This document shows, one piece after another, positions 25,544 through 32,833 of a stretch of DNA of 51,895 nucleotides. The notes below the pieces were generated by a model. That model was not told the DNA's origin. It ran no database searches and worked only from the letters and a program-made list of their open reading frames with translations. This DNA comes from BQJD01 sp965652415 (GTDB lineage: Bacteria; Pseudomonadota; Gammaproteobacteria; Arenicellales; CAJQKF01), in the NCBI GenBank assembly GCA_965652415.1, contig CBFGVH010000008.1:1-51895 (forward strand), read 5' to 3'. The translations under genes were made by a program, and so were the position numbers. The stretch's first letter is position 1. Each line of letters opens with the position of its first letter.

Positions 25544-26893
25544 ATGACTCCCGGACCGCCCCCCGGCCGCCGTGTCCACACGGTGTCGTCGTTCGCCCGC
25601 GAGGTCCGCATGCTGCTCGAGGCGAGCTACCCGGAGTTGTGGATCGAGGGCGAGCTCACCAACCTGTCGACGCCGGCCTCGGGACACGCCTACTTCTCTC
25701 TGAAGGACGACACGGCGCAGATCCGCTGCGCGCTGTTCCGCCAGCACAAGCTGCGCTGCCCGGTGGCGCCCCGCGCCGGCCTCAAGGTGCTGGTGCGCGC
25801 CAGGGTCTCCCTGTACGAGGCCCGCGGCGACTTCCAGCTCATCGTCGAGTACATGGAGGACGCGGGCGAAGGCGCCCTGCGCCGCGAACTCGAGGCGCTC
25901 AAGCGCCGGCTCGCCGCAGAGGGTCTTTTCGACGAGTCCGCGAAGCGGGCGCTTCCGCCCTGGCCGCGGCAGTTGGGGGTGATCAGCTCACCGAGCGGCG
26001 CCGCCCTGCGCGACATCCTGATCACGCTCAGGCGCACCGCGCCGTGGCTGCCGGTGGTGATCTACCCGGTTGCCGTCCAGGGCGACAGCGCCGCCCCCTC
26101 CATCGTCGCCGCCCTGGAGCGAGCCGTGCGGCGCGCCGAGTGCGACGTGCTGATCGTCGCCCGCGGCGGCGGATCGCTCGAGGACCTGATGGCGTTCAAC
26201 GACGAGCGAGTGGCCCGGGCCGTGCACGCCTGCCCGATTCCCGTGATCAGCGGCGTCGGCCACGAGACCGACGTCACCATCGTCGACCTCGTCGCCGACC
26301 TGCGAGCCGCCACGCCCACCGCTGCGGCGCAGCGCCTCGGCGACGCCAGCGAACGCATGGCGGCGGAACTGGCGCGCCAGCGCCATGCCCTCGTGCGCGG
26401 CATGGAGAACTGCCTCTACCGTGCCATGCAGGGGGTCGACCGCCTGGCGGGCCGCATCCGCCACCCGCTGGAGCGCATCCGCCATCAACTGACCCGCGTC
26501 GAGAACGTCGGCCAGCGGCTGGCGAGGAACGCGGAGCAGTCGCTGGCAGGGCGCCGGGCGGCCGTGCGCGAGCGCGAGTCGATGCTCAGGGCGCATTCGC
26601 CGGCCCGCGCCATCGCCGCCGCCACAAGCCGGATCGAGCAGCACCGCATGCGCCTTCTGTCGCAGGCCGGCACCGCCGTTCAATCACGCCGGGGCCGGCT
26701 GGATGCGCTTCAGCGGCAGGCGGAGCAACTCAGTCCGCGCGCCACGCTGGCGCGCGGCTACGCCATCCTCATCGATGCCGAGCACGGATACGCGGTATCG
26801 ACCGTCGACAAGGTCCGCACCGGGCAGCGCCTGGAAGGACGCCTCGCCGACGGCTCCGTGGACTTGTCGGTCACCGGAAAACGGCGCCGATGA
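25544..26893 (+). CDS. xseA: Exodeoxyribonuclease VII large subunit
   Basis: XseA with XseB degrades single-stranded DNA from both ends in repair and recombination. The 449-residue product has the N-terminal OB-fold (LWIEGELTNLSTPASGHAYFSLKD) and the catalytic core with LGVISSPSGAALRDILITL, RGGGSLEDLMAFNDE and the region PVISGVGHETDVTIVDLVAD. A long coiled-coil follows (about 290-400), then a C-terminal segment with LARGYAILI. Length is close to E. coli (456). The ATG at 25544 follows CTGGCCG with no clear ribosome site; the long upstream extension has no family resemblance. Its stop overlaps the next gene (ATGA). Confidence 0.95.
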   Translation: MTPGPPPGRRVHTVSSFAREVRMLLEASYPELWIEGELTNLSTPASGHAYFSLKDDTAQIRCALFRQHKLRCPVAPRAGLKVLVRARVSLYEARGDFQLIVEYMEDAGEGALRRELEALKRRLAAEGLFDESAKRALPPWPRQLGVISSPSGAALRDILITLRRTAPWLPVVIYPVAVQGDSAAPSIVAALERAVRRAECDVLIVARGGGSLEDLMAFNDERVARAVHACPIPVISGVGHETDVTIVDLVADLRAATPTAAAQRLGDASERMAAELARQRHALVRGMENCLYRAMQGVDRLAGRIRHPLERIRHQLTRVENVGQRLARNAEQSLAGRRAAVRERESMLRAHSPARAIAAATSRIEQHRMRLLSQAGTAVQSRRGRLDALQRQAEQLSPRATLARGYAILIDAEHGYAVSTVDKVRTGQRLEGRLADGSVDLSVTGKRRR

Positions 26894-27759
26894 TCGCCCG
26901 AGCCCTGACACTGGCGGCGACACTGTACGCCGTCGCCGCGTCGGCCTTTGACAACTTCGACCCCGTGCCGGGCGGCATCGCGGGCGTCACCGTCGCTGAA
27001 TCCGGGGCGGCCGCGCCGACGGCCTGGTTCGGCAGCCACCGGCTGCCGGTACTGGATCTCGAGCGCGGACGCGTGGCGGTGGTGGGCCTGGACCTCGACC
27101 TCGCTCCCGGGTTCTACGTGGTCAACGTCGTTGACGACGAGGATCACCACGACAGCCGCCGCTTTCCGGTCAGGCCGCTGGCGCGTCCGATCTACACCAT
27201 CGAGGTTCCCGACGAGCCGCCGCTGGCCGAACTGGTCGCGCGCCACCGCGAGGCGCTGGCCGTCCCGGGGGTCGCACCGGCCGCCGACGGCGAGACTCCG
27301 GACCTCGACTTCGTGCTGCCAGTGGACCTGCCCATCCGGTTCCAGTTCGGACGGCTGAACTTCGGCGGCACAGGCCTTACGGCGCCGTTTCCGGGGCTCG
27401 GGTTCGTCTCCGACCGCGAGGCACGGGTGGCCAGCCCATCGTTCGGACAGGTGATCGCGGTCGATGCGCGCGACGGCGCCTGGCGCGTGGTGATCCACCA
27501 CGGCGGCGGCGTGGTGAGCATGTTCCGCCACCTCGCCGCCGTCGATGTCGTCGTCGAGCAATGGCTCAGCAAGGGCGATCCCATCGGCGTTCTGCCCCGG
27601 CGAAACAACGTGCGTCTTTTGCCGGACTGGGCGGTGGCTTTGAACGCAGCCTGGGTGGACCCCCTGCTACTGGTGAGCCACCGCATCGATCTCGGCCCCG
27701 AGCCGGCCCCGCCACTTGCGCCGAGTCCCGCAAGTGATTTACAAGGAGCCACCCAGTAA
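26890..27759 (+). CDS. Degenerate LytM/M23-like periplasmic protein
   Basis: A 289-residue exported protein (signal peptide about 1-19, ending ASA). The C-terminal half (about 160-270) has the M23/LytM framework: FPGLGFVSDREARVASPSFGQVIAVD, VVIHHGGGVVSMFRHLAAVDV, SKGDPIGVLP and a VDPLLL end. The metal ligands are mostly gone: the first H-x3-D becomes F-P-G-L-G-F and the terminal H-x-H is LNA. Only the His of FRHLA remains. It is therefore probably non-catalytic, like the EnvC/NlpD group that activates amidases, or otherwise a structural protein. Its ATG overlaps the xseA stop in ATGA, a tight coupling. Confidence 0.75.
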   Translation: MIARALTLAATLYAVAASAFDNFDPVPGGIAGVTVAESGAAAPTAWFGSHRLPVLDLERGRVAVVGLDLDLAPGFYVVNVVDDEDHHDSRRFPVRPLARPIYTIEVPDEPPLAELVARHREALAVPGVAPAADGETPDLDFVLPVDLPIRFQFGRLNFGGTGLTAPFPGLGFVSDREARVASPSFGQVIAVDARDGAWRVVIHHGGGVVSMFRHLAAVDVVVEQWLSKGDPIGVLPRRNNVRLLPDWAVALNAAWVDPLLLVSHRIDLGPEPAPPLAPSPASDLQGATQ

Positions 27760-27781
27760 CCAATTTGCGCGGCGACCACAG

Positions 27782-27934
27782 ATGACCGAATTCCTCAAGG
27801 ACCTCTGGGCATTCATGCGCGAGCGCAAGAAGTTCTGGCTGGCGCCGATCATCCTCGTGCTGCTCCTGCTCGGCGTACTGATCGTGTTCGCCCAGGGTTC
27901 GGCGGTGGCGCCGTTCATCTACACGCTGTTCTGA
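27782..27934 (+). CDS. DUF5989 small membrane protein
   Basis: A 50-residue protein MTEFLKDLWAFMRERKKFWL followed by a single hydrophobic helix (about 20-38) and a short tail ending FIYTLF. This fits the DUF5989 family of tiny membrane proteins often found next to carbamoyltransferase and SxtJ genes; neither is here. It lies 22 bases after the LytM-like gene and its 3' end overlaps the convergent MATE gene by 16 bases. Function unknown. Confidence 0.8.
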   Translation: MTEFLKDLWAFMRERKKFWLAPIILVLLLLGVLIVFAQGSAVAPFIYTLF

Positions 27935-29298
27935 CCCAGCGGCGCGGGTCGCCAGCGGCGCGAGATCCTGCCGAAGCGCAGGGTCAGCAACAGCGCCGCC
28001 AGCGCCAGGCCGCCCACCAGGCCCATCCACAGGCCGCGCGGCCCGAATCCGAGACGGAAGGCGGCGATGTAGGACAGCACGAAGCCGCACGGCCAGTAGG
28101 CGACGAGGCACAGGATCATGGGAATCCGGGTGTCCTTGTAGGCGCGCAACGCGCCGGCCGCCGACACCTGCAGGCCGTCGAACAACTGGAACGCCGCGGC
28201 CAGCAGCAGCAGGCTCGCGGCGGCCGCGGCCACCGCCGCATCGCTCGTGTACATCGCGGCGATCGCGCCGGGTGCCGTCACCATGACCACGCCGGAGCAG
28301 AACATGAAGGCGCCGGCGAGGGCGATGCCGACCTGCCCGCGAAAGCGCGCATCGCTCGCGCGCCCGGCGCCCAGCGCCTGGCCCACGCGTACCGTGATCG
28401 CCATCGACAGGCCCACCGGCACCATGAACATCAGGGCCGCGTAGTTGATGGCGACCTGGTGCGCGGCCAACGGCACCGCCCCGAAGGTGCCCATGAGCAC
28501 GGCGACCACCGAGAACAGACTGGTCTCCATCATCATCGATATCGAGATCGGCATGCCCAGGCGCAGCATCTCGCCGATGCGCGCGACATCGGGCCGAGCC
28601 AGGCTGACGCGCAAACGGATGCCGGGAAACCAGCCGGTGGCGAAGATCCAGCCGAACATGCCCGCCGCCACCAGCCACAGGCCCGCGGCACTGGCCCAGG
28701 CCGCCCCCGTGGCACCCAGCGCCGGAACGCCGAGGTTGCCGAACACCAGCACCCAGTTGCCGAACACGTTGAGCGGCAACAAAGCCGCGAAGATCACCAT
28801 CATCGGCTTGACGTGGCCGGCGCTCTCCGCGACGAAGCGCGGGACCATGGCGAGGCAGGCGGCCGGGATGCCCCAGGAGATGGCGTCGAGGTAGGCCTCG
28901 AGGCCCGGCAGGATCGCAGGATCGATCGCGATCCAGCGGGCCGCCACCGCGATCTCGCGCACTGCCACGAAGGCCGTCACGCCGACGCCCGCCGCGTACC
29001 ACAGACCCTGCCGGAAGACCTCGGTCATGCGCTCGCGATGACCCGCCCCCGCGTAGAACGCGGCGATGGGGGAAATCGACATCATCATCCCCAGCATGCC
29101 GAGATACACCAGTATCCACAGGCTCGAGCCGATGCCCACCACCGCCAGTTCGTTCGGCCCGGCGCGACCGACCATCACGGTATCGACGAAGCCGAGCGAA
29201 ACCTGCAGCAGCTGCGCGACGATCATCGGCCAGGCGAGCGAGACCAGCGCTGCCAGCTCACCCGCCACGTCGTCCCTGTGCGGCCGTCCCCGGTCCAT
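27919..29298 (-). CDS. MATE-family efflux transporter (NorM-like)
   Basis: A 459-residue inner-membrane protein with twelve hydrophobic segments in two halves. It has the NorM-type start (LVSLAWPMIVAQLLQVSLGFVDTVMVGRAG) and the conserved second-half motif region (AAHQVAINYAALMFMVPVGLS). It is expected to export cationic drugs or metabolites using sodium or proton gradients. The ATG is 2 bases after the ClC-gene stop, so it is translationally coupled to it. It is the last gene of the minus-strand run from 36301. Confidence 0.9.
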   Translation of the reverse strand: MDRGRPHRDDVAGELAALVSLAWPMIVAQLLQVSLGFVDTVMVGRAGPNELAVVGIGSSLWILVYLGMLGMMMSISPIAAFYAGAGHRERMTEVFRQGLWYAAGVGVTAFVAVREIAVAARWIAIDPAILPGLEAYLDAISWGIPAACLAMVPRFVAESAGHVKPMMVIFAALLPLNVFGNWVLVFGNLGVPALGATGAAWASAAGLWLVAAGMFGWIFATGWFPGIRLRVSLARPDVARIGEMLRLGMPISISMMMETSLFSVVAVLMGTFGAVPLAAHQVAINYAALMFMVPVGLSMAITVRVGQALGAGRASDARFRGQVGIALAGAFMFCSGVVMVTAPGAIAAMYTSDAAVAAAAASLLLLAAAFQLFDGLQVSAAGALRAYKDTRIPMILCLVAYWPCGFVLSYIAAFRLGFGPRGLWMGLVGGLALAALLLTLRFGRISRRWRPAPLGQNSV

Positions 29299-29300
29299 GT

Positions 29301-31022
29301 TCACACCACCCCGTTCTGCTCTCGCCGCACCGACCGGGTAACGTTCAGGTAGGCGGAGACGATGTCGCGCCGGGAGACCGTTCCTTGCACGACGCCGGAC
29401 GCGTCGACCACCGCGAACAGGTCGTCGGTGCTGCTGTCGGCAAGGCTCATCGCCCGCCACACCGGGGTATGCTGGTCGAGAGCCATCGAGTCGCGCTCGA
29501 TGAGGCCGGCGATCGGTATCGTCGGGTCGACGTCGACCAGCGCGGACAGCCGCGCCACCCCGACCAGCCCCCCGCCGCCGTCGACGACCGGCGCGAGGGC
29601 CCGGTCGGCCGCTGCAAGGGCGGTGCGCGCGCCGCCCGCGTCGGCCGACTCGTCTATGACGACGGCATCCTTGTCCACCAGGTCGCGCACCGTGCGCACC
29701 GACAGCACCAGCTTCTCGCGCCCCATGGACAGGTCGTGGCCGCCGCGCAGGAGCTGGCGGTCGAAGAACGAGCGGCCGAACACCCGGTACGCGACCAGGT
29801 TGGACATCACCGCACTGAGCATCGCGGCCGTGGTCACGTCGTAGTTTCGTGTCAGCTCGAAGATGATCAAAATGGCGGTCAGCGGCGCGCCGATCACCGG
29901 GCTCACCACTGCCACCATGCCGCAGGCCGCGTATATCGCCAGGTCGCTGTGCTCTGCCGGCAGGAGCAGTTCCACGCTGGCGCCGCACAGGGTGCCGAAC
30001 ACCACGCCGATCAGGAGCGACGGGCTGAACACGCCGCCGACGAAGCCGAAGCCCAGGCACAGCGCCGTCGCCGCCAGCTTGGCGGCCAGGATGAGTCCGA
30101 GTTCGGCCGGGCCGAAGCCGCCGGCCAGGGCCTTGCGAAGCGAACCTTCGCCGACCCCGAGCACCTCGGGCACCTGCCAGGCGATCAGCGCCACCACCAC
30201 CCCCGCGGCCGCCGGGCGCAAGAACTCCGGAATCCTCGACACCCGGCCGAGGTGCTCGAAGGCGAAGATCGCACGCATGTAGATCACGGCGATCAGCCCG
30301 CCGGCGATCCCGATCACGGCGAAATACACGTACTCCGGGGCCAGCACCGTGAGCGGGTCGACCAGGGCGAACATCGGGTCGTGGGGCTGGATGAAGTTGG
30401 TGAACACGTAGCCGATGCTGGCCGCGACCGTCACCGGCGCGAAGGCGCGCAGCGAGAAGTGACGCAGGATCACCTCGTGGGCGAACACGATCCCGGCGAT
30501 GGGGGCGTTGAAGGCGGTCGAGATGGCGGCCGCGGCGCCGCAGGCGATGCCGATGCTGCGCCGCGCGGCGTCGCCGCCGGCGAGCCTGGCAGTCATGAAG
30601 CCGAGCAGAGATCCCATGTGGGCCAGCGGGCCGTACTGGCCGACCGACGCGCCGGAGACGATCGACACCACGCTCGCCGCCACGGTTCGCAGACCCGGCA
30701 CCACCGGCATCATGCGCTCGAGGCCGTGGGCGGCGGCGATGGCGTTGGCCGGCCCCTGCATGGCCGCCGGCCGGTTCCACCACCGCAGCGCCCCGACCAC
30801 GAGTCCACCGCAAACCAGCAGCGCGGCGAGGAACAGCCACTCGCGCGCGCCGCCCTCGAAGCCGAGCGGCACCAGCAGGTGGCGCTCGGAAGCAATCACC
30901 GCGGCCACGAATGCGGTCGCCGCCAGCGTCGAGACGATACCGACGCCGCCGCCGAGCAGCGTGACCTGCGCGATGCCGCGCAGGATCGACCGTAACGTGC
31001 GCACGCGTCGGTGCCTGTCCAT
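29301..31022 (-). CDS. ClC-family chloride channel/transporter with CBS pair, atypical
   Basis: A 573-residue ClC protein: membrane domain at about 20-430, CBS pair at about 440-565. The GxFxP motif is present (GGVFSPSLL) and the central Tyr motif TRNYD aligns with the chloride-coordinating Tyr of E. coli ClC. However, the gating-glutamate motif G-R/K-E-G-P reads G128-Q-Y130-G-P, and the internal proton-glutamate position is Val184 (GIVFAHEV). The first selectivity motif GSGIP is replaced by QGPANAI. Known ClC proteins lacking these glutamates are uncoupled, so this is probably a passive, perhaps always-open anion pathway. It starts 4 bases after the FAD-oxidase stop. Confidence 0.9.
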   Translation of the reverse strand: MDRHRRVRTLRSILRGIAQVTLLGGGVGIVSTLAATAFVAAVIASERHLLVPLGFEGGAREWLFLAALLVCGGLVVGALRWWNRPAAMQGPANAIAAAHGLERMMPVVPGLRTVAASVVSIVSGASVGQYGPLAHMGSLLGFMTARLAGGDAARRSIGIACGAAAAISTAFNAPIAGIVFAHEVILRHFSLRAFAPVTVAASIGYVFTNFIQPHDPMFALVDPLTVLAPEYVYFAVIGIAGGLIAVIYMRAIFAFEHLGRVSRIPEFLRPAAAGVVVALIAWQVPEVLGVGEGSLRKALAGGFGPAELGLILAAKLAATALCLGFGFVGGVFSPSLLIGVVFGTLCGASVELLLPAEHSDLAIYAACGMVAVVSPVIGAPLTAILIIFELTRNYDVTTAAMLSAVMSNLVAYRVFGRSFFDRQLLRGGHDLSMGREKLVLSVRTVRDLVDKDAVVIDESADAGGARTALAAADRALAPVVDGGGGLVGVARLSALVDVDPTIPIAGLIERDSMALDQHTPVWRAMSLADSSTDDLFAVVDASGVVQGTVSRRDIVSAYLNVTRSVRREQNGVV

Positions 31023-31026
31023 GGCG

Positions 31027-32298
31027 CTACAACCGGTCCAGCAGGCGGTACCAGGCGATCATCAGCGCCAGGGCCGGGGTGAGGAGGACGCGAGGCAGCG
31101 GCAGCGGCGGGTTGTCGATGCGCGCGAACAGGTCGATGCCGGCCAGCGCCCCGGTGGCCGCCTCGGCCAGCACGCGCCCGGCAACGCCGCTCAGCACCAT
31201 GCCGTGGCCCGAGTACCCCTGGGCATGGAAGACGCTGCCGCGAAGCCGTCCGAGATGGGGCATGTGGCTGCGGGTGACCGCCACGTGACCACCCCAGGCG
31301 AACTCGATGGCGGCGTCGGCGAGCGAGGGAAACACCCGCAGGATGCGCGCCTTGAGGGCCCCGGCGAGCGCGTCCGGGGACGGCTCCAGCGCGCCGATGC
31401 GACCGCCGAACAACAGCCGGTGGTCGCCGCTCGGCCGGTAGTAGTCCAGCACCCGGCGGGTGTCGCTGACCGCCGCGCGACCGGGCAGCAGCGACGCGAC
31501 CACGTCGGCGCCAAGCGGTTCGGTCGCGGCGATATGGGAGCCGACGGGCACGAAATGCCGGGACAGGGTCGGCTCGAGAGCATCGAGATAGGCGTTGGCC
31601 GCGAGCAGCACGGTGTCGCAGTCGACGACCCCGCGCGCCGTGTGCACCCGGTGCGGGCCATTGCCTTCGATCGCGGTTGCGTCCACCCCTTCGCAGACGA
31701 GCGCGCCGGCTTCGCGCGCAATTCGCGCCACCGCCAGGGTGTAATTCAGTGGATGCAGGTGGCCGCTTGCCGGGTCGTACAGGCCTCCATCGTAGACGTT
31801 GGTCGAAACTTGCTGCGCGAGCGAGGTGCGGTCCAGATAACGCACCGGGTAGTCGTAGTTCGACGCCAGGTGATCGGCCTCGCGACGGAGGCGATCCGCC
31901 TCGCGGGGATTGTGGGCCGCCTGCAGATGGCCGTCGGCGAGGTCGCAGTCGATCCGGTGGCGAGCGATGCGTTCGCGCAGCTCCGCCATGCCGGCGAGGC
32001 AGAGTGCCCACAACTCGCGCGCGGCTGCCCGGCCGAGCGAGCGCTCCAGCGCGATCATGTCGCAGCCCGGCCCGGCGATGATCTGGCCGCCGCTTCGCCC
32101 CGAGGCACCCCAGCCCACCGCGTGACGCTCCAGGACGCAGACCGCGACGCCGCGGCGCGCCAGTTCGAGGGCGGCGTTGAGCCCGGTCAGGCCTCCGCCG
32201 ACCACCACCACGTCGAACCGGCGCCCGGCATCGAACGGATCGCCGACGAACGCCTCGCGACGGCTCGCCGCGTAGTAACCCGCAATGCCGTCGTTCAC
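31027..32298 (-). CDS. FAD-dependent amine/amino-acid oxidase (DadA/PuuB-like)
   Basis: A 423-residue flavoprotein of the D-amino-acid oxidase superfamily. The Rossmann motif is DVVVVGGGLTGLNAALELARRG (about 29-50), followed by GWGASGRSGGQII, typical of gamma-glutamylputrescine and glycine/D-amino-acid oxidases. The C-terminal FAD-contact region is GYSGHGMVLSGVAGRVLAE. It ends in a hydrophobic segment (ALALMIAWYRLL) that may anchor it to the membrane. The start is GTG at 32298, which forms a GTGA overlap with the upstream SRPBCC stop; a longer ATG frame (32340) is less likely. It probably oxidises an amine or amino acid to the aldehyde or 2-oxo acid; the upstream 2-oxoacid:ferredoxin oxidoreductase could take the product. 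Confidence 0.88.
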   Translation of the reverse strand: MNDGIAGYYAASRREAFVGDPFDAGRRFDVVVVGGGLTGLNAALELARRGVAVCVLERHAVGWGASGRSGGQIIAGPGCDMIALERSLGRAAARELWALCLAGMAELRERIARHRIDCDLADGHLQAAHNPREADRLRREADHLASNYDYPVRYLDRTSLAQQVSTNVYDGGLYDPASGHLHPLNYTLAVARIAREAGALVCEGVDATAIEGNGPHRVHTARGVVDCDTVLLAANAYLDALEPTLSRHFVPVGSHIAATEPLGADVVASLLPGRAAVSDTRRVLDYYRPSGDHRLLFGGRIGALEPSPDALAGALKARILRVFPSLADAAIEFAWGGHVAVTRSHMPHLGRLRGSVFHAQGYSGHGMVLSGVAGRVLAEAATGALAGIDLFARIDNPPLPLPRVLLTPALALMIAWYRLLDRL

Positions 32299-32789
32299 GG
32301 GGCGGCGTCCGCCCCACCCTGCCGGCCGCGCCGCATCCACTCTCCGAAGCGCTCGAAGAACGCGGCGATGTTGCGCTCGGCGGCCCCGCCCAGGTAGTCG
32401 AGGCCGTAACCTGCGATGCGCCCCTCGACCGCCACCATGGCCCGGTAGTCGAGATCGACGACGCCGCCCGCTTCCAGCATCGTCACCAGCGACTCGGCGC
32501 GCGCCTCGCCGAGCATCCTCAGAGACATGCTGCAGGCGAGTGCGTAACGCTCGGGCGGCGACTCGGGAATGACCTCGATCTCGGCATGCACGGGTATCCT
32601 GACCGGCCCCACGCCCACCTTGAGCCGAGCACGGTAACGATGCGGCGCCAGGCGCTCGACGTGCTCACAATGACGGATGGCGAATCCGAGCGCATCGGGG
32701 TTGTTCAACTCGCTCCACACCTCGCGCGCGGCGGAGGCGATGCGGTATCGGCCGGTGACTTCGAGTTGGCGGGAGGGCTGGCGGGGCAT
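32295..32789 (-). CDS. SRPBCC / CoxG-like protein
   Basis: A 164-residue protein of the START/SRPBCC fold related to CoxG (carbon monoxide dehydrogenase subunit G). Conserved parts are LEVTGRYRIASAAREVWSEL near the start, a central KVGVGPVRIPVHAEIEV strand pair and a C-terminal helix (GAAERNIAAFFERFGEWM). CoxG proteins help recruit molybdoenzymes to the membrane; whether that applies here is unclear. Two start codons are possible, ATG 32789 (used) and ATG 32816, and both lie inside the arms of a perfect 13-bp inverted repeat. It overlaps the FAD-oxidase gene by GTGA. Confidence 0.82.
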   Translation of the reverse strand: MPRQPSRQLEVTGRYRIASAAREVWSELNNPDALGFAIRHCEHVERLAPHRYRARLKVGVGPVRIPVHAEIEVIPESPPERYALACSMSLRMLGEARAESLVTMLEAGGVVDLDYRAMVAVEGRIAGYGLDYLGGAAERNIAAFFERFGEWMRRGRQGGADAAP

Positions 32790-32818
32790 GGCGGGATTAC
32801 ATAGAAATCCCGCCATGC
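32786..32818 (-). promoter_or_regulatory. 13-bp inverted repeat enclosing both start codons
   Basis: Perfect arms GCATGGCGGGATT / AATCCCGCCATGC with a 7-base loop, 15 bases after the oxidoreductase stop. Each arm contains one possible ATG of the SRPBCC gene. The RNA hairpin would hide both starts and may also trim or partly terminate the long upstream message; there is no T-tract. Confidence 0.65.
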
Positions 32819-32833
32819 ACGCAACACGCGACG

